A stretch of DNA of 64,000 bases from Mycobacterium sp. shizuoka-1 (lineage in GTDB: Bacteria > Actinomycetota > Actinomycetes > Mycobacteriales > Mycobacteriaceae): contig NZ_BEWG01000055.1 in NCBI RefSeq assembly GCF_002723835.1, forward strand, positions 1-64,000. Direction: 5' to 3'. Positions within the stretch are counted from its first letter, which is position 1; every line of letters starts with the position of its first letter. The position numbers and the translations under genes were made by a program. Shown here piece after piece: positions 54,042-61,756 of the stretch. Under the pieces are notes generated by a model. That model was not told the origin of the DNA and did not search any database. It saw nothing but the letters and a program-made list of their open reading frames with translations.

Positions 54042-54488
54042 TCAGTCCTCGTCGATGACGTGCATCGCGGCCTCCTCGGCCGACGCCGCGCCGCCGTCGA
54101 TGCCGACGTCGGAGGCGAACAGCTCCGGGTCGTCGTCCTCGCCGAACCCGGCGTCGGGGGCGACCAGCCGGCCCGACCGCGCGCCGCCGACCTCGTCGTC
54201 CTCAGGGAACTCCGCCTCGCGCTCGGCCTCGTCGCCGCCGTCGAGTTCGTCGAGCACGTTGCCCAGCCGCGCGACCGGGTCGGGCTCCTCCTCGGCGAGC
54301 AGCTCGTCGAGCGTCTCCGGGCCGGGATGGTCGAGGACCGTGCGGGCGTACGGCCGTTCCGGCGGCGAAATGCCCTCGTCGAGGATGTCGTCGACACCAC
54401 GGTCGACCAGAGTGTCCTCGGGTTGGAGCTGGTTGTCGTCGTCGACGCTGTATTCGCCGCTATCGGTGCTGTCGTCCCAGTTGCTCAC
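54042..54488 (-). CDS. DUF5709 family acidic protein (148 aa)
   Basis: A very acidic protein with the DUF5709 pattern: a start like SVDDDNQLQPEDTLVDRG, then VDDILDEG, SPPERPYA, and a C-terminal AEEAAMHV. It is found throughout actinobacteria; no role is known. The low-complexity acidic sequence suggests disorder. The ATG at 54488 has no strong ribosome site nearby. It is divergent from the Pro-rich/ferric-reductase unit. Confidence 0.8.
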   Translation of the reverse strand: MSNWDDSTDSGEYSVDDDNQLQPEDTLVDRGVDDILDEGISPPERPYARTVLDHPGPETLDELLAEEEPDPVARLGNVLDELDGGDEAEREAEFPEDDEVGGARSGRLVAPDAGFGEDDDPELFASDVGIDGGAASAEEAAMHVIDED

Positions 54489-54570
54489 CGCTCCAGAATG
54501 TCACGACGGCGCGGCAACGCCACGGGGACTTTCGTCACCAGTCGCCGCGACCTAACCGGCGCTCAGCCAG

Positions 54571-54590
54571 TTCTTTGAGCGCTTAAAGAA
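54571..54590. promoter_or_regulatory. 20 bp palindrome in a divergent promoter
   Basis: TTCTTTGAGCGCTTAAAGAA is a palindrome apart from one mismatched pair. It lies 21 bases before the ATG at 54612 and about 80 bases from the divergent DUF5709 start, a typical operator position. Confidence 0.55.
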
Positions 54591-54611
54591 TCGGACGCCA
54601 CCATCTCTGAC

Positions 54612-55106
54612 ATGGATTCACCCCGTTCCGGATTCCGCCGTGCCGCCATCACCTCCTGGGCGCTGGCCGGGATCGGTGTCGCCGGAGTCGCCGGCGCGTC
54701 GGCCCTGGCCTACGGCGACACCGTCAAGCCCGCACCGGTCGAGATCCCGGCCGTCGACACCGCGGCCACCGACCTGCCGCCCGCCCCGGAACCGGTCGCC
54801 GCCCCGGAACCGGCCGCACCCGCATCCGCCCCGGAGTCGACGCCGCCACCGGCCCCGGAGTCGACGCCGCCGCCGGCCCCGGAGCCGACGGTCACGCAGG
54901 CCCCGGCCGAGGGCCCGGCCTACACCCCCAAACCCAGCTACACCCCGAAGACCGTGCAGCAGCAGGCGCCGCCACCGGCCGCCGCGCCGAGCACCAAGTC
55001 CCAGCCCGCGTTCCCGATCCGGCAGAGCCATGTCCCACTCGGCGGCGGTGGCACCTCCGGCGGCAACAGCTTCTCGCCGCACGTCACCATCTCCCGCGGA
55101 TCATGA
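54612..55106 (+). CDS. Pro/Ala-rich membrane-anchored protein (164 aa)
   Basis: A positively charged start, one hydrophobic helix (SWALAGIGVAGVAGASALA), then a 100-residue tail of short Pro-Ala-Glu repeats (PPAPESTPPPAPE) ending in a Gly/Ser stretch. It is probably an exported or anchored low-complexity protein. It overlaps the ferric-reductase-like gene by ATGA, so it belongs to the same redox unit. No FMN-binding or ApbE motif is present. Confidence 0.75.
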   Translation: MDSPRSGFRRAAITSWALAGIGVAGVAGASALAYGDTVKPAPVEIPAVDTAATDLPPAPEPVAAPEPAAPASAPESTPPPAPESTPPPAPEPTVTQAPAEGPAYTPKPSYTPKTVQQQAPPPAAAPSTKSQPAFPIRQSHVPLGGGGTSGGNSFSPHVTISRGS

Positions 55107-55645
55107 CCAGTGAAGCGTTGTGGGCGCTGGGTCGCGGCAATGGCATCGTCGCGCTGGCGTTCATGACGATCTCGATGGCGCTGGGCATCGCCACCAGGTC
55201 GGGCCGTCCGCTGCTGGTGCTGCCGCGCTTCGCGGTCTCCGACGTCCATCGCTTCGTCGCGCTGGCCGCCACGCTGCTGGTGGTGCTGCACATCGGCCTG
55301 CTGTTCCTGGACCCGTACGCCAAGCTGAAGGTCATCGACTTCGTCGTCCCGTTCCTCGGTGCCTACCGGCCGCTGTGGCAGGGCCTGGGCACCGTGGCCG
55401 TCGACGTGCTGGCCGTCATCGTGGTCACCGGCCTGCTGCGGCAACGGATCGGTCCGCGGGTCTTTCGGGTGGTGCACTGGGCCACGTACCTGTTGTGGCC
55501 GATCGCGATGGCCCACGCCCTGGGCAACGGCACCGACACCGGCCGGGTCTGGTTCCTGGCGTTCGCCGGCTGCTGCGCCCTGGTGGTGGCCGCGGTCCTG
55601 GTGTGGCGGTTGCGTGCCAATTTCAGCGAGTACGCCGATGCCTAG
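55103..55645 (+). CDS. Ferric-reductase-like transmembrane protein (180 aa)
   Basis: A ferric reductase-like transmembrane domain of five to six helices with histidines in the positions expected to bind heme b: VHRFVALAATLLVVLHI and VVHWATYLLWPIAMAHAL. No FAD/NAD domain is fused. With the NuoF-like protein encoded next (overlap of eight bases), this suggests an NAD(P)H-to-membrane electron transfer module. Confidence 0.85.
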   Translation: MTSEALWALGRGNGIVALAFMTISMALGIATRSGRPLLVLPRFAVSDVHRFVALAATLLVVLHIGLLFLDPYAKLKVIDFVVPFLGAYRPLWQGLGTVAVDVLAVIVVTGLLRQRIGPRVFRVVHWATYLLWPIAMAHALGNGTDTGRVWFLAFAGCCALVVAAVLVWRLRANFSEYADA

Positions 55646-56822
55646 ACTGCTCGCCGCCCACGGGCCCAGCCTCACCGAACACCAGGATCACTTCGGCGCA
55701 CCGCCCGAACACTCGCGCGCACAGCTTGTTTCGCTGCTGGAGGACGCCAAGCTCACGGGCCGTGGCGGTGCCGGCTTTCCGACCGCGCGCAAGATCGCCG
55801 CGATCACCGGCGGCGGCGCGGTGGTGATCGGTAACGGCGCTGAGGGAGAACCCTTGAGCCGCAAGGACGCTCTGCTGCTGGGCAGGGCACCGCATCTGGT
55901 TCTCGACGGGCTTCACATCGCGGCCGCGGCGCTCGGTGCCGACACCGTCTATCTGTACGTGCATGTCGATGCCGTGGCAGCGGTGCGCGCGGCTCTCGAC
56001 GAGCGACGGGCGGCCGGCCGTGATCCCTACTCCGTCACCGTGGTGACCGCTCCCGACACCTTCGTCGCGGGGGAGGAGTCCGCCGCGATCCGGCACATCG
56101 AGGGCGGCCCGGCCCTGCCCCGCGACCGGGTCGTGCCGACCGCGATCTCCGGGCTGCGCCGGCGCCCGACCCTGGTCAACAACGTCGAAACCCTGGCTCA
56201 CATCGCGCTGATCGCGCGCTTCGGGCCGGACTGGTTCCGCTCGGTCGGTGACCGGGAGGAGCCGGGCACCATGCTGGTCACCGTGTCCGGCGCGGTGGAC
56301 ACCGAGGGCGTGATCGAGGTGCCCACCGGCGTCCGGCTCACCGAGTTGATCGACGCGCGGTCGGTGTCGGCGGTGCTGATCGGTGGCTATCACGGAAGTT
56401 GGTTGCCTGCATCGGCATTCGAGGGTCTGCGGCTGTCGCGGGCGGGGCTGCAGGCGGTCGGGGCCACACCGGGCGCCGGGATCGTGCACGCCCTGGGTGC
56501 CACCGAATGCGGGCTGGCCCGCACCGCCGAGATCGTCGGCTATCTGGCCGACGAGAGTGCTCGCCAGTGCGGGCCGTGCCGCAACGGCCTGCCGCGGCTG
56601 GCCGAGCTGTTCGAGGAACTGGCCTACGGGCGGGCCAATGACCCTCTGGTGAAAGAGGTTCGGCGGATTGCCCGGCTGGTCGACGGGCGCGGGGCGTGCC
56701 GCCATCCCGACGGCACCGCCCGGATGATCCGCAGTGCGCTGCTCACCTTCGCCGCCGATGTCGAGTTGCATCGCCGGGGCCGGTGTGCGGCCGCCGACGC
56801 CGTGGCGTCAGAGGCTCGCTAA
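55638..56822 (+). CDS. NuoF-like flavoprotein (394 aa)
   Basis: Resembles the 51 kDa NADH-dehydrogenase subunit: FMN loop GRGGAGFP near residue 42, NADH region GNGAEGEPLSRKD near 65, an SLBB-type segment, and the iron-sulfur region near 310. That last part reads ESARQCGPCRNG and later GACRHPDG, so the usual first cysteine of C-x2-C-x2-C is alanine and three cysteines remain. The cluster may be altered. The ATG at 55638 overlaps the previous gene; a longer frame is not needed. Confidence 0.85.
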   Translation: MPRLLAAHGPSLTEHQDHFGAPPEHSRAQLVSLLEDAKLTGRGGAGFPTARKIAAITGGGAVVIGNGAEGEPLSRKDALLLGRAPHLVLDGLHIAAAALGADTVYLYVHVDAVAAVRAALDERRAAGRDPYSVTVVTAPDTFVAGEESAAIRHIEGGPALPRDRVVPTAISGLRRRPTLVNNVETLAHIALIARFGPDWFRSVGDREEPGTMLVTVSGAVDTEGVIEVPTGVRLTELIDARSVSAVLIGGYHGSWLPASAFEGLRLSRAGLQAVGATPGAGIVHALGATECGLARTAEIVGYLADESARQCGPCRNGLPRLAELFEELAYGRANDPLVKEVRRIARLVDGRGACRHPDGTARMIRSALLTFAADVELHRRGRCAAADAVASEAR

Positions 56823-58133
56823 CCGAGGGGCGCCCGGCGCCGCCGCCTCGAAGATCCCGAGTCCGCGACCGGCGGTCTCGCTCAGCAGCAGGATGCTGAC
56901 CAGGCCAAGGACCGTGAAGCCGGCCATCATCGCGGTGATCGCCCAGCTGCCGTACTCCGACAGCAGCATCGGGGACAGCACCGGGGGCAGCGCCCCACCG
57001 ACGATCCCGCCGATGTTGTAGGACAACCCGGCGCCGGTGTAGCGGTAGCGGGTGGCGAAGATCTCCGGGATGAAGGCGGCCAGCGGGCCCATCATGACGC
57101 CGATGATCGCGTAGGTCCCGATGATCGCGACGCCGTAGCGCACCGGATCGCCGGACTGGATCAGCGGGAACAACACCAGCGTCCACGGCAGGGCCAGCAC
57201 CGAGCCGAAGGCCAGCACCCGGCGGCGGCCATAGGTGTCGCTCAGCGTCGCCGCCGCGGCGACGGTCGCGATGCTGGTCAGGCCCCCGATCACGCCGACG
57301 AGCAGGATCAGGTTCTCGTTGTAGTGCAGGTGGTTGGCGGCGTAGTTGGGGAAGTAGGTGCCGGCCTGGAAGGCCAGCATGAACATCCCGATCACCGCAC
57401 CGGCGGCCAGCACCACTTCGCGCCCCTGGTTGCGGACGGCCTCGGCGATCGGCACTCCGGTGTGGCCCGCGGCGGCCGACTCGGCGAACACCGCACTCTC
57501 CTCGACGTGCAGCCGGATGTAGAGCGCGACGGCCAGCAGGACCGCGCTGAGCAGGAACGGGATGCGCCAACCCCATTGCAGGAAGGCCGAATTGGCTTCG
57601 CCGAACGCGCTGTGGACGCCGAGGAACACCAGGTTGCCCAGCACCAGCGCGGTGCCCAGGCCGAGCTGGGTGAACATGCAGTAGTAGCCGCGCCGGCCCT
57701 GCGGAGCTTGCTCGGCGCTCATCAGCGCGGCACCGGCCCACTCGCCGCCTACGGCGAAGCCCTGCAGCAGCCGCATGGCGATCAGCAGCAGCGGTGCGGC
57801 CATACCGATCGCGGCCGTGCTGGGGATGAGGCCGACTCCGATGCTGGACCCGCCCATGATCACCAAGGTGAACACCAGGGCGTTCTTCCGCCCGATGCGG
57901 TCGCCGAAGTGGCCGAACACCGCGGCACCCAGCGGGCGGGCCAGGAACGCCGCCGCGAAGGTGCCCAGCGACGCGATCGTCGCCATCAGCGGGCTCAATT
58001 CTGGAAAGAACACGACCGGAAACACCAATGCGGCGGCGGTCCCGTAGATGAAGAAGTCGTAGAACTCGATGGCTGAGCCGACGTAGCTGGCGAGCGCGAC
58101 CCGGCGGGCACGGCCGCGGATTCCCATTTCCAT
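56808..58133 (-). CDS. MFS transporter, metabolite:H+ symporter type (441 aa)
   Basis: Twelve hydrophobic helices, the MHS-family signature ASYVGSAIEFYDFFIYGTAA at the start, and the GHFGDRIGRKNAL loop 2-3 motif of major facilitator proteins. The substrate is likely a small organic acid (family knowledge). It overlaps the NuoF-like gene by 15 bases at the convergent ends. A perfect 7 bp hairpin (ACCCGCG / CGCGGGT) lies at 58151-58167 just upstream of the ATG. Confidence 0.88.
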   Translation of the reverse strand: MEMGIRGRARRVALASYVGSAIEFYDFFIYGTAAALVFPVVFFPELSPLMATIASLGTFAAAFLARPLGAAVFGHFGDRIGRKNALVFTLVIMGGSSIGVGLIPSTAAIGMAAPLLLIAMRLLQGFAVGGEWAGAALMSAEQAPQGRRGYYCMFTQLGLGTALVLGNLVFLGVHSAFGEANSAFLQWGWRIPFLLSAVLLAVALYIRLHVEESAVFAESAAAGHTGVPIAEAVRNQGREVVLAAGAVIGMFMLAFQAGTYFPNYAANHLHYNENLILLVGVIGGLTSIATVAAAATLSDTYGRRRVLAFGSVLALPWTLVLFPLIQSGDPVRYGVAIIGTYAIIGVMMGPLAAFIPEIFATRYRYTGAGLSYNIGGIVGGALPPVLSPMLLSEYGSWAITAMMAGFTVLGLVSILLLSETAGRGLGIFEAAAPGAPRLASL

Positions 58134-58198
58134 GGCGCAATGGTCGCCCCACCCGCGTCACGCGGGTATCCGCTGGCTGGGCCCAGTTGTGGCGGATG

Positions 58199-58226
58199 TC
58201 ACTGTCCGCTGATCAGGGGACAGTGA
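58199..58226 (-). terminator. Long hairpin downstream of the 59-aa gene
   Basis: Perfect 9 bp arms TCACTGTCC and GGACAGTGA enclose CTGATCAG, itself a palindrome; 28 bases in all. It starts 8 bases past the stop of the small minus-strand gene. There is no U tract, so a GC-type terminator or an operator of the downstream MFS gene are both possible. Confidence 0.5.
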
Positions 58227-58233
58227 CCGGCGA

Positions 58234-58413
58234 TCACAGCCGGTACATCTCCCGCGACATCGACGCCTGCTCGACGAAGCTGGCCCGCCGGGGCGGGTAA
58301 TGCCGAGTTCTTTGCGGCTGCTCGCGTTCGACGAATGCCGGTGCCCGCAGCCACGCCGCGACGCGACTCAGAAAGCGTGCCGGCGACAGCCCACCGGCTC
58401 CGATTGCGACCAT
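58234..58413 (-). CDS. Small protein (59 aa) divergent from a TetR gene
   Basis: Too short for a usual ORF list but well supported: a GGAGG site seven bases before the ATG at 58413, a stop just before a strong hairpin, and a shared regulatory region with a divergent TetR gene. The product starts MVAIGAGGLSPARFLSRVA, is basic in the middle (REQPQRTRHYPPRR), and ends SMSREMYRL. No family recognised. A TAATAC -10 box about 30 bases upstream would give a short leader. Confidence 0.65.
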   Translation of the reverse strand: MVAIGAGGLSPARFLSRVAAWLRAPAFVEREQPQRTRHYPPRRASFVEQASMSREMYRL

Positions 58414-58445
58414 GAACGGTCCTCCGTTCCTTCGACCCCCGTCCG

Positions 58446-58523
58446 TATTAGACTAAATCGTCTAGACTAGTAGGTCTAGACGATGTGGTCTAGACCACAC
58501 GGTTCAGGCGACCTGGTCTAGTA
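58446..58523. promoter_or_regulatory. Array of six GTCTAGAC-type sites with 14 bp period
   Basis: Centres fall at 58449.5, 58463.5, 58477.5, 58491.5, 58505.5 and 58519.5, exactly 14 bp apart. Sites 2-4 are perfect GTCTAGAC palindromes; site 1 (TATTAGAC), 5 (GTTCAGGC) and 6 (GTCTAGTA) are degenerate. The third is extended to a perfect 14 bp palindrome (GTGGTCTAGACCAC). The array lies between the divergent 59-aa gene and the TetR gene, whose product is the likely binder. A TATAGT -10 box for the TetR gene follows at 58540-58545. Confidence 0.8.
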
Positions 58524-58585
58524 CCGGGCGATCCCGCCATATAGTGGGAAACGCCCAGTTCACCGATGCTCTGAAGGCGGTTTGG

Positions 58586-59209
58586 ATGTCAACCCAGCAG
58601 GAAGCGGCGCTCTCGCACAAAGAGCGGCTGTTCCGCGCTGGCGCGAAGCTGTTCTACGAACAGGGCTTCCACGGGACGACCATCGACGCGATCCTTGCCG
58701 AGGCCGGCGTGCCGAAGGGCTCCTTCTATCACCACTTCGGCTCCAAGGACGCCTTCGGGCAGGCGGTGCTCAACCGGTACATGGGGTTCCAGGGTGAACT
58801 GGTCGCCAAGTGGGTCGCCAGGACCGACTTGTCCACGGCCGACCAGGTGACCGGCTACTTCAAGGACATGTCGCAGATCTTCGTCAAGTCCGGTTTCCAG
58901 ACGGGGTGTCTGACCGGAAAGTTCTCCACCGAGGTCGCCGCCACCTCCGACGTGTTCCGCCCTCAGCTGGCCGGCCAGATCCACGGCTGGAAGACCCGGG
59001 TCTCCGCCCTACTCGCGGCGGGCCAGGAACGCGGCGACATCCGCACCGACCGCTCCAGCGACGATCTTGCCGACACCGTACTGGCCCTGATCCAGGGCGC
59101 GTTCGTCTTGACGCTGTCGACCCGCGATGAGCACACCCTGGCCGCGGTCTGCGGTTCGATCAAAGAGCTGATCGAACCGCGCACTGACGGGCCGCGCGAA
59201 ACGCCGTAG
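58586..59209 (+). CDS. TetR-family regulator (207 aa)
   Basis: The N-terminal helix-turn-helix is clear: LFYEQGFHGTTIDAILAEAG then GSFYHHFGSK. The C-terminal ligand domain resembles the group of small TetR regulators with a conserved cysteine (TGCLTGKF). The ATG at 58586 follows GAAGGCGG and is preferred over an in-frame upstream ATG at 58544, which overlaps the -10 box. The operator array upstream implies autoregulation and control of the divergent 59-aa gene. Confidence 0.88.
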   Translation: MSTQQEAALSHKERLFRAGAKLFYEQGFHGTTIDAILAEAGVPKGSFYHHFGSKDAFGQAVLNRYMGFQGELVAKWVARTDLSTADQVTGYFKDMSQIFVKSGFQTGCLTGKFSTEVAATSDVFRPQLAGQIHGWKTRVSALLAAGQERGDIRTDRSSDDLADTVLALIQGAFVLTLSTRDEHTLAAVCGSIKELIEPRTDGPRETP

Positions 59210-59319
59210 CGGCGCAGGGTAGCGTTGGTACCGGTCCGTTTCGCAGGTTGTCCGCGGATCGACCACCCTGCTGCGTGAGGAACGCCAATGAAGCAACTCG
59301 CCACGGCAGCAGGATCCCG

Positions 59320-59829
59320 ATGAACGGCATGCGCGGATCGCGCCGGACCGCCAGCCCGATTCGACTCAGTCTCAATCCGCTGCTTGGCGGCGACATCGAC
59401 GGGGCGTGGTGGCCGCGGACCGGCTCGCTGGCCAGTGAACTGCCCGACCTCATCGAGGCGCTGCACGTACGGCTCGGTGAAATCGTCGACATCAACATCA
59501 ACTGGTCGGCGACCTCGGCCGTGCCGATCTTGGACGCCCACGTCTCGACGGCGATGCGCAACATGGGCTGGAACGACGAACGGCAACGCATCATGGTCCT
59601 CGTCGGCCGAACCGGGTGCGCCCGGCTGTTGGTGATTCCGACCACCACGACCAAAGCGCTGGGATGGATGGTTCTGCGCCATGCGGCCGACCTGCCGACC
59701 CTGGGCGAAGACACCGACGTGCCTGAGTACGCGGTAGCCGACCGGGTGGTGCGTGCGGCGCGGGAGCAGAGTGCCTCGTCGCCGGCTCGCACACTGCAGA
59801 CGCCGGTCGTCGAAGCTACCGCAGACTGA
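59320..59829 (+). CDS. DUF5994 family protein (169 aa)
   Basis: Carries the pattern RLSLNPLLGGDIDGAWWPRT, ELPDLIEALHVRLGEI and LLVIPTTTT typical of DUF5994 proteins common in mycobacteria and relatives. Function unknown. GCAGGA precedes the ATG at 59320; an upstream in-frame start at 59248 is also possible. It ends just before a strong bidirectional terminator shared with cspA. Confidence 0.75.
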   Translation: MNGMRGSRRTASPIRLSLNPLLGGDIDGAWWPRTGSLASELPDLIEALHVRLGEIVDININWSATSAVPILDAHVSTAMRNMGWNDERQRIMVLVGRTGCARLLVIPTTTTKALGWMVLRHAADLPTLGEDTDVPEYAVADRVVRAAREQSASSPARTLQTPVVEATAD

Positions 59830-59836
59830 CCAAAAG

Positions 59837-59873
59837 CCAAGGGCTGGTACGGCATTGCCGTACCAGCCCTTGG
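59837..59873. terminator. Strong bidirectional terminator hairpin
   Basis: A perfect 16 bp stem (CCAAGGGCTGGTACGG and its reverse complement), extended to 17 with a three-base loop. It lies between the convergent DUF5994 and cspA genes and can serve both; A-rich sequence on the left (CAAAAG) gives a short U run for the minus strand. Confidence 0.85.
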
Positions 59874-59891
59874 TGGTGGTATGTGGTTCGA

Positions 59892-60095
59892 TCAGACCGC
59901 GGAGACCTGAGTCGCCTGGGGGCCCTTGGGGCCCTGTCCGACCTCGAACTGGACACGCTGGTTCTCCTCGAGCGACTTGTAGCCGCTGCCCTGGATCTCC
60001 GAGTAGTGGACGAACAGATCCTGGTCGCCACTGTCAGGAGCGATGAAGCCGAAGCCCTTTTCGCCGTTGAACCATTTCACAGTTCCCTGTGCCAT
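59892..60095 (-). CDS. cspA: Cold-shock protein CspA (67 aa)
   Basis: A full-length cold-shock domain: [15 protein letters not shown] (RNP1) and DLFVHYSEI (RNP2), the usual 67 residues. An RNA chaperone that melts structured mRNA. The gene follows the RhlE-type helicase on the same strand, separated by two hairpins, and the pair is functionally consistent (RNA unwinding). ATG 60095 follows a purine-rich leader. Confidence 0.97.
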   Translation of the reverse strand: MAQGTVKWFNGEKGFGFIAPDSGDQDLFVHYSEIQGSGYKSLEENQRVQFEVGQGPKGPQATQVSAV

Positions 60096-60119
60096 CTATC
60101 TTTCTTCTCTCATTCAGTT

Positions 60120-60163
60120 GGATGCTTTAGGCATCCGGTGTCCGCTCCGGCGGGTCCGCCGGA
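60120..60163 (-). terminator. Two hairpins between rhlE and cspA
   Basis: 60146-60163 is a perfect 8 bp stem (TCCGGCGG / CCGCCGGA) and 60120-60136 is a 6 bp stem (GGATGC / GCATCC). The first follows the helicase stop closely and probably ends its transcript; the second lies in the cspA leader. Neither has a clear U tract. Confidence 0.5.
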
Positions 60164-60170
60164 ACGAAAT

Positions 60171-61487
60171 CTACTTGGCGCCAACCGCGGAACGCGGGCG
60201 GCGCGAACGCCGGCGGCCGGGCTGGCCACCGGTGCCGCCACCACCGCCTCCCGGGCGGCGGTGACCGGCCGGGCGACGCTGCGGTGCCGGCGCCGCCGGG
60301 GCAGCGGCCGGCGCCTGGTACGGGGCGACCTCGCCCACCAGCGCCTGCACCGACTCGGAATCAGCCGAAACCTGTTGGGGCGCTGCCGTGATGCCGGCCT
60401 TGCGCAGCAGGGCCTGGGTATCGCGGCGCTGCTCGGGCAGCACCACGGTCACCACGTCGCCGGTCCGTCCGGCGCGCGCGGTCCGTCCGGACCGGTGCAG
60501 GTAGGCCTTGTGCTCGGCGGGCGGATCGATGTGGACGACCAGCTCCACGTCGTCGACGTGGACACCGCGCGCGGCGATGTCGGTGGCCACCAGCACCCGG
60601 GCCGTGCCTGCGGCGAAGGCCGCCAGGTTGCGGTCGCGTGCCGGCTGAGACAGGTTGCCGTGCAGGTCAACTGACGGGATACCCGCCTGAGTCAGCTGCT
60701 TGGCCAGCTTGCGGGCGTGATGCTTGGTGCGCAGGAACAGGATTCGCCGTCCGGTGCCGGAAGCCAGCGTGTGCACCAGGTCTTTCTTGGCCTCGGCGCT
60801 GGACACGTGGAAGACGTGATGGGTCATCGCGTCGACAGGGGACGTGTCGGAGTCGACGGCGTGCGACACCTCGTCGCGCAGGAACCGCTTGACCAGCTTG
60901 TCGACGCCGTTGTCCAGCGTCGCCGAGAACAGCAGTCGCTGCCCGCCGGCCGGGGTGGCCGCCAAGATCCGGGTGACGCCGGGCAGGAAGCCCAGGTCGG
61001 CCATGTGGTCGGCCTCGTCGATCACGGTGATCTCGACGGCGTCGAGCGAGATCAGGCGCTGCCGCATCAGATCCTCGAGCCGGCCAGGGCAGGCGACCAC
61101 GATGTCGACACCGGACTGCAATGCCCTGACCTGCTTGTTCTGCGGCACACCACCGAAGATGGTGGTGACCCGCAGACCGGACGCCTCCGCCAGGGGCTGC
61201 AGTGTCGCGGTGATCTGGGTGGCCAGCTCACGGGTGGGTGCCAGCACCAGACCCGAGGGCCGCGAGGCCACGCGGGTGGTGCCGGCCAGCCTGCTGACCA
61301 ACGGGATGGAAAACGCCAGCGTCTTGCCGCTGCCGGTCTTGCCCCGGCCCAGCACGTCACGGCCGGCCAGCGTGTCCGGCAGGGTCGAGACCTGGATCGG
61401 AAAGGGATGGATGATGCCGTTGTCGGACAGGGCGCGCACCAGTGGTGCACGCACGCCGAGGTCGGCGAACGTTTTTTCGGTTTGCAT
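60171..61487 (-). CDS. rhlE: DEAD-box RNA helicase, RhlE type (438 aa)
   Basis: All DEAD-box motifs are present: TFADLG and PFPIQ (Q motif), [17 protein letters not shown] ([12 protein letters not shown]), SAT, and [12 protein letters not shown]-terminal basic, Gly/Arg/Pro-rich tail of about 60 residues is typical of RhlE. It resolves RNA structure at low temperature and in ribosome assembly. GAAAGG precedes the ATG. The 269-base region upstream has two small hairpins (61555-61571, 61589-61603), consistent with a structured leader. Confidence 0.93.
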   Translation of the reverse strand: MQTEKTFADLGVRAPLVRALSDNGIIHPFPIQVSTLPDTLAGRDVLGRGKTGSGKTLAFSIPLVSRLAGTTRVASRPSGLVLAPTRELATQITATLQPLAEASGLRVTTIFGGVPQNKQVRALQSGVDIVVACPGRLEDLMRQRLISLDAVEITVIDEADHMADLGFLPGVTRILAATPAGGQRLLFSATLDNGVDKLVKRFLRDEVSHAVDSDTSPVDAMTHHVFHVSSAEAKKDLVHTLASGTGRRILFLRTKHHARKLAKQLTQAGIPSVDLHGNLSQPARDRNLAAFAAGTARVLVATDIAARGVHVDDVELVVHIDPPAEHKAYLHRSGRTARAGRTGDVVTVVLPEQRRDTQALLRKAGITAAPQQVSADSESVQALVGEVAPYQAPAAAPAAPAPQRRPAGHRRPGGGGGGTGGQPGRRRSRRPRSAVGAK

Positions 61488-61756
61488 GGTGCCTTTCGGG
61501 CATCAGTAAGGGTGGCGAGATTGCCGGGAGGCAAAATCGATCGCCGCGAGACTGTGTGCTTCAGGAGCACAAATCAGCTGAACTCGGTTTCCGGAATCCG
61601 GAAGTGCCGGTGAAGTGAAGGTGTTCCACGACGTGCTGGCGGCTTTGTCAGTGACGCCAACGTTGACACCAGCATAGCAGTAGCGGAGGCGCTTAAATTC
61701 CCGCCCCACCGGGTACCCGCGCGGCAACCCACACGATCGGAAGGTGCCAATCCGAG

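Noticed and set aside
56743..58161. 472-codon minus-strand frame in another phase of the MFS gene
   Set aside because: Extremely Arg/Ala-rich product; the alternate frame encodes a full MFS transporter.
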